Position numbers and translations under genes: made by a program. Shown in pieces: positions 1 through 6,046 of a stretch of DNA of 6,851 nucleotides (within the stretch, counting starts at the first letter, position 1; every line of letters starts with the position of its first letter). The notes beneath the pieces were generated by a model. It was not told where the DNA came from, did no database searches, and saw only the letters and a program-made list of their open reading frames with translations. The DNA comes from Methylobacteriaceae bacterium (GTDB lineage Bacteria > Pseudomonadota > Alphaproteobacteria > Rhizobiales > Beijerinckiaceae). The stretch lies in NCBI GenBank assembly GCA_019247255.1, contig JAFAPJ010000505.1, positions 1 through 6,851 on the forward strand, given 5' to 3'.

Positions 1-1039
1 CTTTCCGATCCTCGCCGACGACGAACACGTAGGGCCCCCGCTGGCCGAGTTGGATGGCTGCGGACGGGACCACCATCGCGTCGCGCTCGACGCCGAGCAC
101 CACCTGCACGTTGACGAAGGTGCCGGGCCAGAGCCGCTCCTGCGGGTTGGCGAAGGCCGCCTTGGCCTGGACGGTCCCGGTCGCGAGATCGACGGCGTTC
201 TCGGTGAAGGCCATCTTTCCCGCGACCGTCGCGCGGCCGATCTTCGCCTCGACGCGAACCGGGCCGGCCGCCATGGCGGCCCGGAGGTCGGGAAACGCGA
301 TCTGCGGCACCGCGAAGGCGACGTAGATCGGATCGAGCTGGTTGATGGTCGCGATCGCCTGCGAATCCGCGGACCGGACCGCGGTCCCGACCTTGAGCGG
401 GATCGAGCCGATGCGACCCGAGACCGGTGCCCGGATTTCCGTGTAGGACAGGAGCGCGGCGAGGTTTTCGCGGTTCGCCTCGTCGGCCGCGACCTGCGCC
501 TCGCCGACCTTCACGGCCGTGAACGCGTTATCGCGCTGGACCTCGGTCCCGATGCGCTTGGCGAGCAGCTCCTCGGCCCGGGCGAGGTCGCGCCGGGTCT
601 GCTCGAGCTGGGCGCGGTTCTTCTGCAGCGACGCCTCGGCCTGGGCGAGCTGTGCCTTCAGGGCCCGCTGATCGAGCTGGATCAGGAGGTCGCCCTGCTT
701 CACCTGCGCGCCCTCCTCGACGAAGATCGCGGCGATTTGGCTGTCGACCCGCGGCTTCAGCGGAATGGAGGCGACGGCCTGGACCGTGCCGACCGCGTCG
801 ATCGTGATCGGGGTCTCGCGCGTCGCGGCCTTCGCGACGACGACCGGAACGGGCGGGCGCGCCGGCGCAGCGGGCGCCGCGCCGCCACCCGGCACGGCCG
901 CGACGGCGGGGCCGCTGCCTTTCGGCAGGTAGGCCGCCAGGAAGGGGGCGCGCTCGTTCGCGATCTGGATCGCCTCGTCGCGCTTCCACCACAGGCCGCC
1001 GATGGCGGACGCGACCAGGAGAAGAAGGAAGGCTCTCAT
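1..1039 (-). CDS. RND efflux pump periplasmic adaptor (membrane fusion protein, MdtA/AcrA type), C-terminus cut by window edge
   Basis: This adaptor would link an inner-membrane RND transporter to an outer-membrane channel. The window holds 346 codons without a stop. A hydrophobic N-terminal segment (about residues 3-17) serves as signal or membrane anchor and is followed by an Ala/Pro-rich linker (about 45-65). A biotinyl-lipoyl half-motif follows (about 92-123, with VEEGAQVKQGDLL), then an alpha-helical hairpin rich in Gln, Glu and Ala (about 125-195). The second lipoyl half is YTEIRAPVSGRIG (199-211). The beta-barrel domain ends in PGTFVNVQVVL (305-315) and VVPSAAIQLGQRGPYVFVV (323-341), a typical signature of MdtA-like proteins. 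The ATG at 1039 overlaps the stop of the upstream tetR gene as ATGA and has only a weak ribosome site, which suggests translational coupling. Family assignment is firm; substrate is unknown. The RND pump gene is expected just beyond position 1. Confidence 0.93.
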   Translation of the reverse strand, partial: MRAFLLLLVASAIGGLWWKRDEAIQIANERAPFLAAYLPKGSGPAVAAVPGGGAAPAAPARPPVPVVVAKAATRETPITIDAVGTVQAVASIPLKPRVDSQIAAIFVEEGAQVKQGDLLIQLDQRALKAQLAQAEASLQKNRAQLEQTRRDLARAEELLAKRIGTEVQRDNAFTAVKVGEAQVAADEANRENLAALLSYTEIRAPVSGRIGSIPLKVGTAVRSADSQAIATINQLDPIYVAFAVPQIAFPDLRAAMAAGPVRVEAKIGRATVAGKMAFTENAVDLATGTVQAKAAFANPQERLWPGTFVNVQVVLGVERDAMVVPSAAIQLGQRGPYVFVVGEDRK

Positions 1040-1710
1040 CGCAGGCCGTCTTTCGAAGTGGCCGAGGTCTCGGCCGCGCACGGGTTGCGCTCGGCGCGAA
1101 CGCCGGCCGGCATGGGGCGTTCGGCGCCGGGCGACGCCAGCAGGCCGTGAAGCAAGAGATCGACCACGTCCCTCTCGATCTCGGAGTTCGTGGCGCCGCT
1201 CGCGGCCGCGCTCCAGATCATGCCCATCGCGAGCTGGGCGACCCGCCGGTGGTTCAGGGGCCGAAGCTCTCCGCGCCGGGCGCCGAGGTCGAGGGCCGCC
1301 GTGATCGCGCCTTCGAGCCGGACGCGCCGCTCGCGGAAGATGCGGCGCTTGGATTGCGCCGCGACCGCCGCGGTGTCGCCCATCAGGTTCGTCGGGATGA
1401 GGTGGTCGCGGAAGATCGGCGCGATCTCGCGCGCGATGGCGCCGAGCCGCGCACCGATCGGGGCGTCGCGGCCGAGCACGGCCTCGAGCCGTTCCTCGAC
1501 CGTGTCGAGCGCCTGCGCGAACACGGCCGCGAACAGCTCGTCCTTGCCGCGAAAATAGCGATACAGCGTCGGTTTGCCGACGCCGGCCTCGGCCGCGACG
1601 TCGTCCATCGAGGCGCCCTCGAAGGAGAGACGCCCGAAGGTGCGCGCAGCCGCCTCCAGGATGCGCTCGCGGCGCGCTTCACGCCAATTGGCCTCGACGG
1701 CGACGCTCAT
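1036..1710 (-). CDS. TetR/AcrR-family transcriptional repressor, probable local regulator of the efflux operon
   Basis: A 224-residue protein of normal TetR length. The N-terminal DNA-binding domain is clear: helix 1 around RRERILEAAARTF (14-26), then the helix-turn-helix MDDVAAEAGVGKPTLYRYF (35-53) followed by GKDELF (55-60). The C-terminal ligand and dimer domain is only loosely conserved, as usual for the family, and ends in a polar tail with one cysteine (C211). I chose the ATG at 1710. A TTG at 1716 is the only other in-frame option, because a TGA lies directly before it (1719-1717). The gene sits upstream of, and overlaps by 4 bp, the RND adaptor gene, so the two form one transcript. 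A perfect palindrome 31-50 bp before the start points to autorepression and hence control of the pump. The inducer cannot be read from sequence. Confidence 0.93.
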   Translation of the reverse strand: MSVAVEANWREARRERILEAAARTFGRLSFEGASMDDVAAEAGVGKPTLYRYFRGKDELFAAVFAQALDTVEERLEAVLGRDAPIGARLGAIAREIAPIFRDHLIPTNLMGDTAAVAAQSKRRIFRERRVRLEGAITAALDLGARRGELRPLNHRRVAQLAMGMIWSAAASGATNSEIERDVVDLLLHGLLASPGAERPMPAGVRAERNPCAAETSATSKDGLR

Positions 1711-1737
1711 GACCAATCATGCTAGGGTAAGAACGTT

Positions 1738-1766
1738 GCGATAGAACTCACGAGTTCTATTGTCGA
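1738..1766 (-). promoter_or_regulatory. Possible promoter of the tetR-adaptor operon, overlapping the operator
   Basis: On the minus strand a TCGACA (1766-1761) could serve as a -35 element. It is followed after 17 nt by TATCGC (1743-1738) as a poor -10 element. The spacer would lie almost wholly inside the palindrome at 1741-1760, so a bound repressor would block polymerase. A second possible -10, TACCCT, lies at 1729-1724. Both matches are weak and the promoter is placed mainly by context. Confidence 0.35.
1741..1760. promoter_or_regulatory. Perfect 20-bp palindrome, probable operator of the TetR repressor
   Basis: The sequence ATAGAACTC-AC-GAGTTCTAT has two perfect 9-bp arms around a 2-bp centre. 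It is AT-rich in a strongly GC-rich region and lies between the methyltransferase stop codon and the tetR start, 31-50 bp upstream of that start. Size, symmetry and place fit operators of TetR-family repressors, which usually overlap their own promoter. It is not a convincing terminator, since no T-tract follows on either strand. The link to this repressor is inferred from position. Confidence 0.75.
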
Positions 1767-1769
1767 GTC

Positions 1770-2507
1770 CTATGTCGGCGCGGCGGCGGCCGGTACGAGG
1801 ACGGGTTGTCGCGCCCGCACCTTGCGGGCGGTTGCCCGGACCGTGACGGGGCGGTGCAGCTGCTTCGTTGCCTCGACCACGTGGACGCCCGCGAAGGGGA
1901 GCGAGAGGCCGACGCCGAGCCGCTCCCACATTCCGGCTCCCCGCAGGAAGAAGCGGCTGCCGAGCGGCGGCACGTAGAGCGTCTCGGCCCAGCTCTCGGG
2001 CGAGAGCAGCGCGCCCGCCATGAGACGCCGCAGCTGCGATCGGCTGAACGGCTGGCCGTAGCCGAAGGGTGTCGTATCCATGCGGGCCCAGAGCCCCCGC
2101 CGGTTCGGGCAGACGAGCGCGACGCGGCCGCCCGGCGCCAGAATCCGCGAGACCTCGCCGAGGCACTCGGCCGGGCTCGTCACGAATTCGAGCCCATGGA
2201 CCACGAGGACGCGGTCGATCGAGCTGTCGGGGAGGGGGAGGATCAACGGGTCGACGAGGGCTGAGCTCGACAGGCCGGTCGCGCCCGGCCAGTTCGCGAC
2301 GCCCTGCTGGGCCGGCATGAAGGCGAGGGCGCGCCGGGCGCCCGCGCCCAAGGTCGCGAGGTAGGGCACCGCGTAGCCGAGCCCCAGGACGGAGAGGCCG
2401 GCGAGGTTCGGCCAGCGCGACGCCAGCACCCGCCCGACCTGCCTCTGCGCGAGGAGGCCGAGCGGCCCCGCGTAGAAGCTGCGCAGATCGGTGATGTCGA
2501 CGCTCAT
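1770..2507 (-). CDS. Class I SAM-dependent methyltransferase-like protein (Methyltransf_11 type), divergent from gloB
   Basis: A 245-residue protein with the outline of a class I methyltransferase. A motif I-like glycine loop is VLGLGYAVPYL (40-50). A motif at LPLPDSSIDRVLVVHGLEF (90-108) resembles the strand 4 region of Methyltransf_11 proteins. LAPGGRVALVCPNRRGLW (123-140) is the strand 5 region. Motif I lacks the usual GxGxG, and no acidic residue is obvious at the end of strand 2 (LAFMPAQQG, 61-69), where SAM ribose is normally held. Substrate is unknown. The ATG at 2507 gives a protein starting MSVDITDLRSFY; a longer frame exists upstream but would run into gloB and looks like non-coding composition. 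AAGG lies about 8 nt upstream as a weak ribosome site. The gene is divergent from gloB across 125 bp, so the two may share control. The TAG stop is 9 bp from the tetR operator. Confidence 0.85.
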   Translation of the reverse strand: MSVDITDLRSFYAGPLGLLAQRQVGRVLASRWPNLAGLSVLGLGYAVPYLATLGAGARRALAFMPAQQGVANWPGATGLSSSALVDPLILPLPDSSIDRVLVVHGLEFVTSPAECLGEVSRILAPGGRVALVCPNRRGLWARMDTTPFGYGQPFSRSQLRRLMAGALLSPESWAETLYVPPLGSRFFLRGAGMWERLGVGLSLPFAGVHVVEATKQLHRPVTVRATARKVRARQPVLVPAAAAPT

Positions 2508-2632
2508 GGGCCGCCTTGCTGCCGTCGCCCATATAGGGGGTTCCGCCGCGGTCGTCGCGGCCGGGCTCGCCCGGCACCGTTTTCGCGACGGACCGGCCGT
2601 GCTAGCGCACGCCGCCTCATGGGAGGAGCCGC
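2508..2632. promoter_or_regulatory. Divergent promoter and leader region between methyltransferase and gloB, with nested inverted repeats
   Basis: This 125-bp gap must hold promoters for both directions. A TATATG on the minus strand (2535-2530) could be a -10 element for the methyltransferase. Inverted repeats are seen directly. GCCGGGC-TC-GCCCGGC spans 2560-2575. It is enclosed by CGTCGCG (2553-2559) and CGCGACG (2584-2590), giving a two-part stem with an 8-nt bulge. A smaller CGTGC-TAGC-GCACG lies at 2598-2611. If transcription of gloB starts to the left of these they would fold in its leader; otherwise they may be protein sites. No known riboswitch class is recognised. Confidence 0.45.
2621..2627 (+). 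promoter_or_regulatory. Strong Shine-Dalgarno of gloB
   Basis: GGGAGGA lies 5 nt before the ATG at 2633, an almost ideal ribosome site. It fixes the gloB start, together with an in-frame TAG at 2603-2605. It is much stronger than the sites of the two downstream genes, which appear to depend on coupling. Confidence 0.8.
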
Positions 2633-3400
2633 ATGCCGGCCGACATTCGCGTGTTTCGCTGCCTCGAGGACAATATCGGGGTCCTCCTGCGCGACCCGGA
2701 GACGGGGCGCTGCGCCGCCATCGATGCACCGGAGGAGGCGGCGGTCGAGCGCGCGCTCGACACGGCCGGGTGGCAGCTGACCGACATCCTCGTCACGCAT
2801 CGGCACTTCGACCACGTCCAGGGCATCCCGGGCCTGAAGCGCCGTACGGGCTGCCGGGTGGTCGCGCCCGCCCGTGCCAAGGGCGAAGTCCCGGACGTGG
2901 ACGAGTGGGTGTCCGAGGGCGACCGCGTCGCCGTCGGCGCGCTCGCCGGCGCCGTCTGGGAGACGCCCGGCCATTGCCGCGATCACGTCACATACTGGTT
3001 CGAGGCGGACCGGCTCGCCTTCGCGGGCGACACGCTGTTCACGCTGGGCTGCGGGCGCGTGATGGAATCGCCCTACGAGACGATGTGGGCCTCGCTCGAG
3101 CGCTTCGCGGATCTGCCCGGGGACGCCCAGGTCTATTCCGGCCACGATTACGTTCGGGCGAATGCCCGCTTCGCGCTCGCGGCCGATCCGGACAACGCCG
3201 CCCTGAAGGCCAGGGCCGCCGAGGCGGACCGGGCGGCGCGGGAAGGGCGCTTTCTCGTCCCCTCCACCATCGCCGAGGAGAAGGCCACGAACCCTTTCCT
3301 GCGGGCGACCGAGCCCGCGCTCGCCCGGAGCGTCGACCGGCCCGGGGCGTCGCCCGACGCCGTGTTCAAGGCGCTCCGCGAATGGAAGAACCGGTTCTGA
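2633..3400 (+). CDS. gloB: Hydroxyacylglutathione hydrolase (glyoxalase II)
   Basis: It hydrolyses S-D-lactoylglutathione to D-lactate and glutathione, the second step of methylglyoxal detoxification, in the cytoplasm. The 255 residues match the family's length and layout. The metallo-beta-lactamase ligands are all present: H56, H58, D60 and H61 in THRHFDH, H114 in TPGHC, the bridging D133 in FAGDTLF, and H171 in YSGHDY. The C-terminal glyoxalase II helical domain carries PSTIAEEKATNPFLR (210-224), the glutathione-binding signature. Two loops deviate from the common pattern. GHTxGH reads GHCRDH (113-118), and the CG[KR]x[YF]EG loop reads CGRVMES (140-146), with Met at the usual aromatic position. 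These may be lineage variants. It heads a tight operon with the cupin and GNAT genes and is divergent from the methyltransferase. Assignment is firm. Confidence 0.96.
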   Translation: MPADIRVFRCLEDNIGVLLRDPETGRCAAIDAPEEAAVERALDTAGWQLTDILVTHRHFDHVQGIPGLKRRTGCRVVAPARAKGEVPDVDEWVSEGDRVAVGALAGAVWETPGHCRDHVTYWFEADRLAFAGDTLFTLGCGRVMESPYETMWASLERFADLPGDAQVYSGHDYVRANARFALAADPDNAALKARAAEADRAAREGRFLVPSTIAEEKATNPFLRATEPALARSVDRPGASPDAVFKALREWKNRF

Positions 3401-3401
3401 G

Positions 3402-3857
3402 ATGAGCCAGGGGGCTCTCACCGCCGCGGACGTGATCCGCCGGCTCGACCTCGCGCCGCATCCGGAAGGCGGCCATTACCGCGAGACCTTCCGGGACGCG
3501 GCGGCGGGCGCCGGCCGGCCGCATTCGACCGCGATCTACTACCTCCTCGCGGTCGGCGAGACCTCGGAATGGCACCGGGTCGACGCCGCCGAGATCTGGC
3601 ATTTCTACGCCGGGGCGCCGCTCGTCCTCACGGTTTCGCCGAACGGGCACGACGCGAGCGCCCACCATCTCGGGCCGGATCTCGCCGCCGGCCAGCGTCC
3701 CCAGCTCGTCGTGCCGGCCGGGCACTGGCAGACGGCCACGAGCCTCGGCGCCTGGACGCTCGTCGGCTGCACGGTCGCGCCCGGCTTCGACTTCGCGGGG
3801 TTCGAACTCGCGCCCGCCGATTGGCGGCCGGTGCCGCGGGCGACCGGCCATGGCTGA
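3402..3857 (+). CDS. Cupin_5 / DUF985 family protein of unknown function
   Basis: A 151-residue single-domain cupin of the DUF985 family, which includes yeast YML079W. The family signature HPEGGHYRET lies at 20-29, followed by the strand TAIYYLL (43-49). The central cupin stretch has SEWHRVDAAEIWHFYAGAPL (55-74), then VVPAGHWQTA (103-112) and LVGCTVAPGFDFAGFEL (120-136). Several His and Glu residues (H20, H58, E64, H67, H108) could line a small-molecule or metal pocket, but no catalytic activity is established for the family as far as I know. The ATG is 1 nt after the gloB stop with no strong ribosome site, and the 3' end overlaps the GNAT start by 8 bp, so it is very likely cotranscribed and coupled with both. 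A role in metabolite repair or stress is only inferred from the gloB context. Confidence 0.9.
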   Translation: MSQGALTAADVIRRLDLAPHPEGGHYRETFRDAAAGAGRPHSTAIYYLLAVGETSEWHRVDAAEIWHFYAGAPLVLTVSPNGHDASAHHLGPDLAAGQRPQLVVPAGHWQTATSLGAWTLVGCTVAPGFDFAGFELAPADWRPVPRATGHG

Positions 3858-4713
3858 GATCGACCGCGCGCTCGTCGCGGCGCTCGAGAGCCGGCTCGTC
3901 AATGCCTGGCCGGCCTTCGAGGTCGAGCTCGCGGATGGGTGGCTGCTGCGCTTCGCCGAGGGCTATTCGAAGCGCGCCAACTCGGCGAGCCCCATCCTGC
4001 CCGGCGCGGCGCTCGACAGGGATCTCGTTCAGGCGATCGTGGCGTCGTTCGAGACCCGGGGACTCGCGCCCTGCTTCCGCCTGACCGGGCTCGAGGATCC
4101 GGGCGCCGACGCCCTGCTCGAGTCGCACGGCTTCGTGCCGTTCGACGCATCGCTCGCGATGGTGGCGCCCATCGGCCCCGAGATGGAGCGCGACCCGACC
4201 GTCCGGATCGAGGCGGCCGCGAAGCCGCGCTGGATCGCCGGGGCGGCCGCTTCCTACGGCGGCGACAAGGCCAATGCGGAGATCCTCGGCCGGATCGTGC
4301 GCACCATCCGGCAGGACGCCGCCTTCGCGACCCTCGTGCTCGACGGCGACGAGGCCGGATGGGGCCTCGCGGTGGCCGAGCGCGGCTTCGTGGGCCTCTA
4401 CGACATCGTGGTGGCGCCGAGCCTGCGCGGGCTCGGGCTCGGACGCCGGCTCGTCGCGAGCCTGCTCGCCTGGGGCCGGGAAGCCGGGGCCGCCCAGGCC
4501 TACCTGCAGGTGCGCGAGGCCAACACGGTCGCGGTCGGCCTCTACAGGTCGCTCGGCTTCGCGACGGCCTATCGCTACACGCACCGCGTTCAGCCGGCGG
4601 ACGCTCGGCCGGATGCGCGCGCCCGCGAGGAAGCCGCCGGGAGCGATGCCACGACCGCGCCTGCCGCGATGAGCCCGCAGGCGAGCGCCAGCGATCGGGT
4701 CGGCTCGGCATAG
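3850..4713 (+). CDS. GNAT-family N-acetyltransferase with an N-terminal GNAT-like half and an antisense-encoded C-terminal tail
   Basis: A 287-residue protein. The N-terminal half (about 1-105) has the pattern ADGWLLRFAEGYSKRANS (28-45), seen in two-domain GNAT proteins. The C-terminal half is a full acetyl-CoA-binding domain. Motif A is YDIVVAPSLRGLGLGRRLV (184-202) with the pyrophosphate loop RGLGLG. Motif B is YLQVREANTVAVGLYRSLGF (218-237), followed by the last strand YRYTHR (241-246). The acceptor substrate is unknown. From residue 247 on, the protein is a low-complexity Ala/Arg/Ser tail encoded in the 124 bp antisense to the convergent exporter gene, so it is probably not part of the fold. 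The ATG overlaps the cupin stop by 8 bp (ATGGCTGA) without a clear ribosome site, suggesting translational coupling in the gloB operon. Confidence 0.9.
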   Translation: MAEIDRALVAALESRLVNAWPAFEVELADGWLLRFAEGYSKRANSASPILPGAALDRDLVQAIVASFETRGLAPCFRLTGLEDPGADALLESHGFVPFDASLAMVAPIGPEMERDPTVRIEAAAKPRWIAGAAASYGGDKANAEILGRIVRTIRQDAAFATLVLDGDEAGWGLAVAERGFVGLYDIVVAPSLRGLGLGRRLVASLLAWGREAGAAQAYLQVREANTVAVGLYRSLGFATAYRYTHRVQPADARPDARAREEAAGSDATTAPAAMSPQASASDRVGSA

Positions 4714-5489
4714 CCCGCAAGGACGAGCACGAAGGTCGAGGCGACCGGGATCGCGTAGGAGCCGACCCCGAGGAGGCGGATGTCGCCGCGCTTCATGCCC
4801 GCGTCCCAGAGGTAGAAGGCGCCGCCGACCGGCCCGAGCCCGCTCGCGACGACGGCCGCCCAGGCGCCGGCATCCGGCGGCCAGACCGTGCGCTCGAAGG
4901 CGAGGTGGCACAGGAGGCCGAGCGCGGCCGTCGCGAGGCAGAAGCCCGTGACCGCGTCCGTCGACACCTCGGCGACGCGCCGCGACAGGACCGAATAGGC
5001 CGCCCAGACGAAGGCGCAGGCGCCCGCGCAGAGGTAGCCCGCGAGGTAATCGTCCCGCCAATCGAGCGCGCCGCGGCCCGCCACGAGCACGATCACGCCC
5101 GCGAAACCGAGAAGCGCGCCCAGGACATGGCGGCCGAGGAGGCGCTCGCCGGGGAGCGTCGCGGAGAACAGGACGATGAGGAGCGGCCAGAGGTAGTTGA
5201 TGAGGCCGGATTCCGCCGGGGGCGCGAGCTTCAGGGCCGCGAAGTAGAGCGCGTGATAGCCGAAGAGCCCGGCGATCCCGAGCGCCCAGACGTGGGGGCG
5301 TTGGCGGAGCGCCGCCGTCGCGCCCGGCCGGAAGGTCCAGGACAAGGCCCCGAGCCCGCCCCCGATCGCGAAGGTCATGGCGAGGAGCTGGAAGGGCGGG
5401 ACGGGCCCGGTCGCGACCGTCAGGAAGGAGAGCAGCGACCAGAGCGCGACCGCGCCGAAGCCGAGAATGGTCGCGAGACGGGCGGGCAT
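4590..5489 (-). CDS. DMT-superfamily (EamA) exporter, YddG-like, probable amino-acid or metabolite efflux
   Basis: A 299-residue inner-membrane protein with about ten hydrophobic helices (roughly 7-26, 33-51, 66-86, 93-110, 119-137, 148-168, 178-196, 208-227, 237-260, 265-285), i.e. two five-helix EamA repeats. Three segments recall the aromatic amino acid exporter YddG: GLINYLWPLLIVLFSA (95-110), CAFVWAAYSVLSRR (158-171) and GVGSYAIPVAST (241-252). The substrate cannot be fixed from sequence. The ATG at 5489 is the only credible start, since an in-frame TGA lies at 5522-5520 with no start codon between. The purine run GGGAGG ends just 1 nt before the ATG, closer than usual. The 3' end overlaps the convergent GNAT gene; residues 259-299, including helix 10, are coded there. 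A short polar Arg/Ser tail ends the protein. Confidence 0.92.
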   Translation of the reverse strand: MPARLATILGFGAVALWSLLSFLTVATGPVPPFQLLAMTFAIGGGLGALSWTFRPGATAALRQRPHVWALGIAGLFGYHALYFAALKLAPPAESGLINYLWPLLIVLFSATLPGERLLGRHVLGALLGFAGVIVLVAGRGALDWRDDYLAGYLCAGACAFVWAAYSVLSRRVAEVSTDAVTGFCLATAALGLLCHLAFERTVWPPDAGAWAAVVASGLGPVGGAFYLWDAGMKRGDIRLLGVGSYAIPVASTFVLVLAGYAEPTRSLALACGLIAAGAVVASLPAASSRARASGRASAG

Positions 5490-5499
5490 GCCTCCCGTT

Positions 5500-5557
5500 G
5501 CGGCGGGACCGCCGCGGGGTCAACCGCGCGAACGCGCGGGCTGGCCTCGGCGCCGAG
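5500..5557. repeat. Three consecutive GC-rich inverted repeats in the gap upstream of the EamA exporter
   Basis: The 81-nt gap 5490-5570 contains three perfect inverted repeats in a row: GCGGCGG-GA-CCGCCGC (5500-5515), CCGCGCG-AA-CGCGCGG (5524-5539) and CTCGGCGCCGAG (5546-5557). Their centres are 24 and 20 bp apart. On the minus strand they follow the NTF2-like gene and precede the exporter, so they could be terminator-like stems, exporter leader structure or protein sites. None is followed by a T-tract, so a classical intrinsic terminator is not supported. Chance is quite possible at this GC content. Confidence 0.4.
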
Positions 5558-5570
5558 CGGGCGCAGCCTG

Positions 5571-6041
5571 TCAGGGGGCCGGGAGCCGCGAGGAATGGTG
5601 GTCGACGATCCGCCAGCTCCCGTCGTCCGCCCGGATCATCGCCATGCTGAAGCGCGAGGGCTCGAGCTGCTCGGTCCCGTCCGGCTGACGGCGCACGAAG
5701 GTGTAATGGCCCGAGGCGACCGCGAAGCCGGCGCCGACCTCCCGCGTCGCGTGGTCGCCGATGCGGACCGCGATGGCGGTCGCGCCGGGACGGACGCGGC
5801 CGAAATAGCCGGCGATCGCCGGCCGCCCGACCGTCTGCGCGCGGCTGACGCTGCCCCACAGCCGCGCGTCCTCGGCGTAGAGCGCCGCCACCCGCGGTCC
5901 GTCATTCGTCGCGTAAGCCTCGCTCCAGGCCTCCAGAAGCGCCGCGGGCGTCCTCGGCATCTCGTCGGCGACCGCCCAGGACGGGGCCGCGAGCGCCAAC
6001 GCGAACGCGAGAGCGAGGAGAGCGGCTCGCGCAGACGTCAT
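5571..6041 (-). CDS. Secreted NTF2/SnoaL-like protein (DUF4440 / SgcJ-EcaC / CaMKII-association-domain type)
   Basis: A 156-residue protein with a typical signal peptide: basic start, hydrophobic core LLALAFALALAA (8-19) and a probable cleavage near SWAVA-DE (21-27). No lipobox cysteine is present, so it should be a soluble periplasmic protein. The mature part is one NTF2-like alpha+beta cone. The helix LLEAWSEAYATNDGPRVAALY (35-55) leads into AEDARLWGSV (56-65), RPAIAGYFGRV (73-83) and the final strands DDGSWRIVDHHSSRLP (139-154). The WRIVDHHSS ending is characteristic of the CaMKII-association-domain/SgcJ-EcaC branch. Members rarely have a known ligand or activity. The gene starts 15 nt after the L,D-transpeptidase stop with a good ribosome site, so the two are very likely one operon. 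Confidence 0.9.
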   Translation of the reverse strand: MTSARAALLALAFALALAAPSWAVADEMPRTPAALLEAWSEAYATNDGPRVAALYAEDARLWGSVSRAQTVGRPAIAGYFGRVRPGATAIAVRIGDHATREVGAGFAVASGHYTFVRRQPDGTEQLEPSRFSMAMIRADDGSWRIVDHHSSRLPAP

Positions 6042-6046
6042 CCGTG

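Noticed and set aside
50..1150. A 366-codon plus-strand open frame opposite the efflux adaptor
   Set aside because: It is antisense to a clear membrane fusion protein and has Asp/Arg/Gly-rich composition typical of a shadow frame.
1711..1716. TTG start for the TetR gene two codons upstream
   Set aside because: It would add only Met-Val, has no better ribosome site, and the ATG at 1710 is preferred. It cannot be fully excluded.
1741..1760. Intrinsic terminator for the methyltransferase gene
   Set aside because: The stem is AT-rich with a 2-nt centre and no T-tract follows on either strand, so an operator is the better reading.
2508..2729. Longer N-terminus for the methyltransferase-like protein, starting at 2729
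   Set aside because: The extra 74 residues are Arg/Ala/Ser-rich, run through the divergent promoter gap and overlap the start of gloB. The ATG at 2507 begins a protein with normal composition.
3628..5859. A 743-codon open frame on the minus strand
   Set aside because: It crosses the cupin, GNAT, exporter and NTF2-like genes in other frames or on the other strand, with Arg/Pro-rich composition and no recognisable domain.
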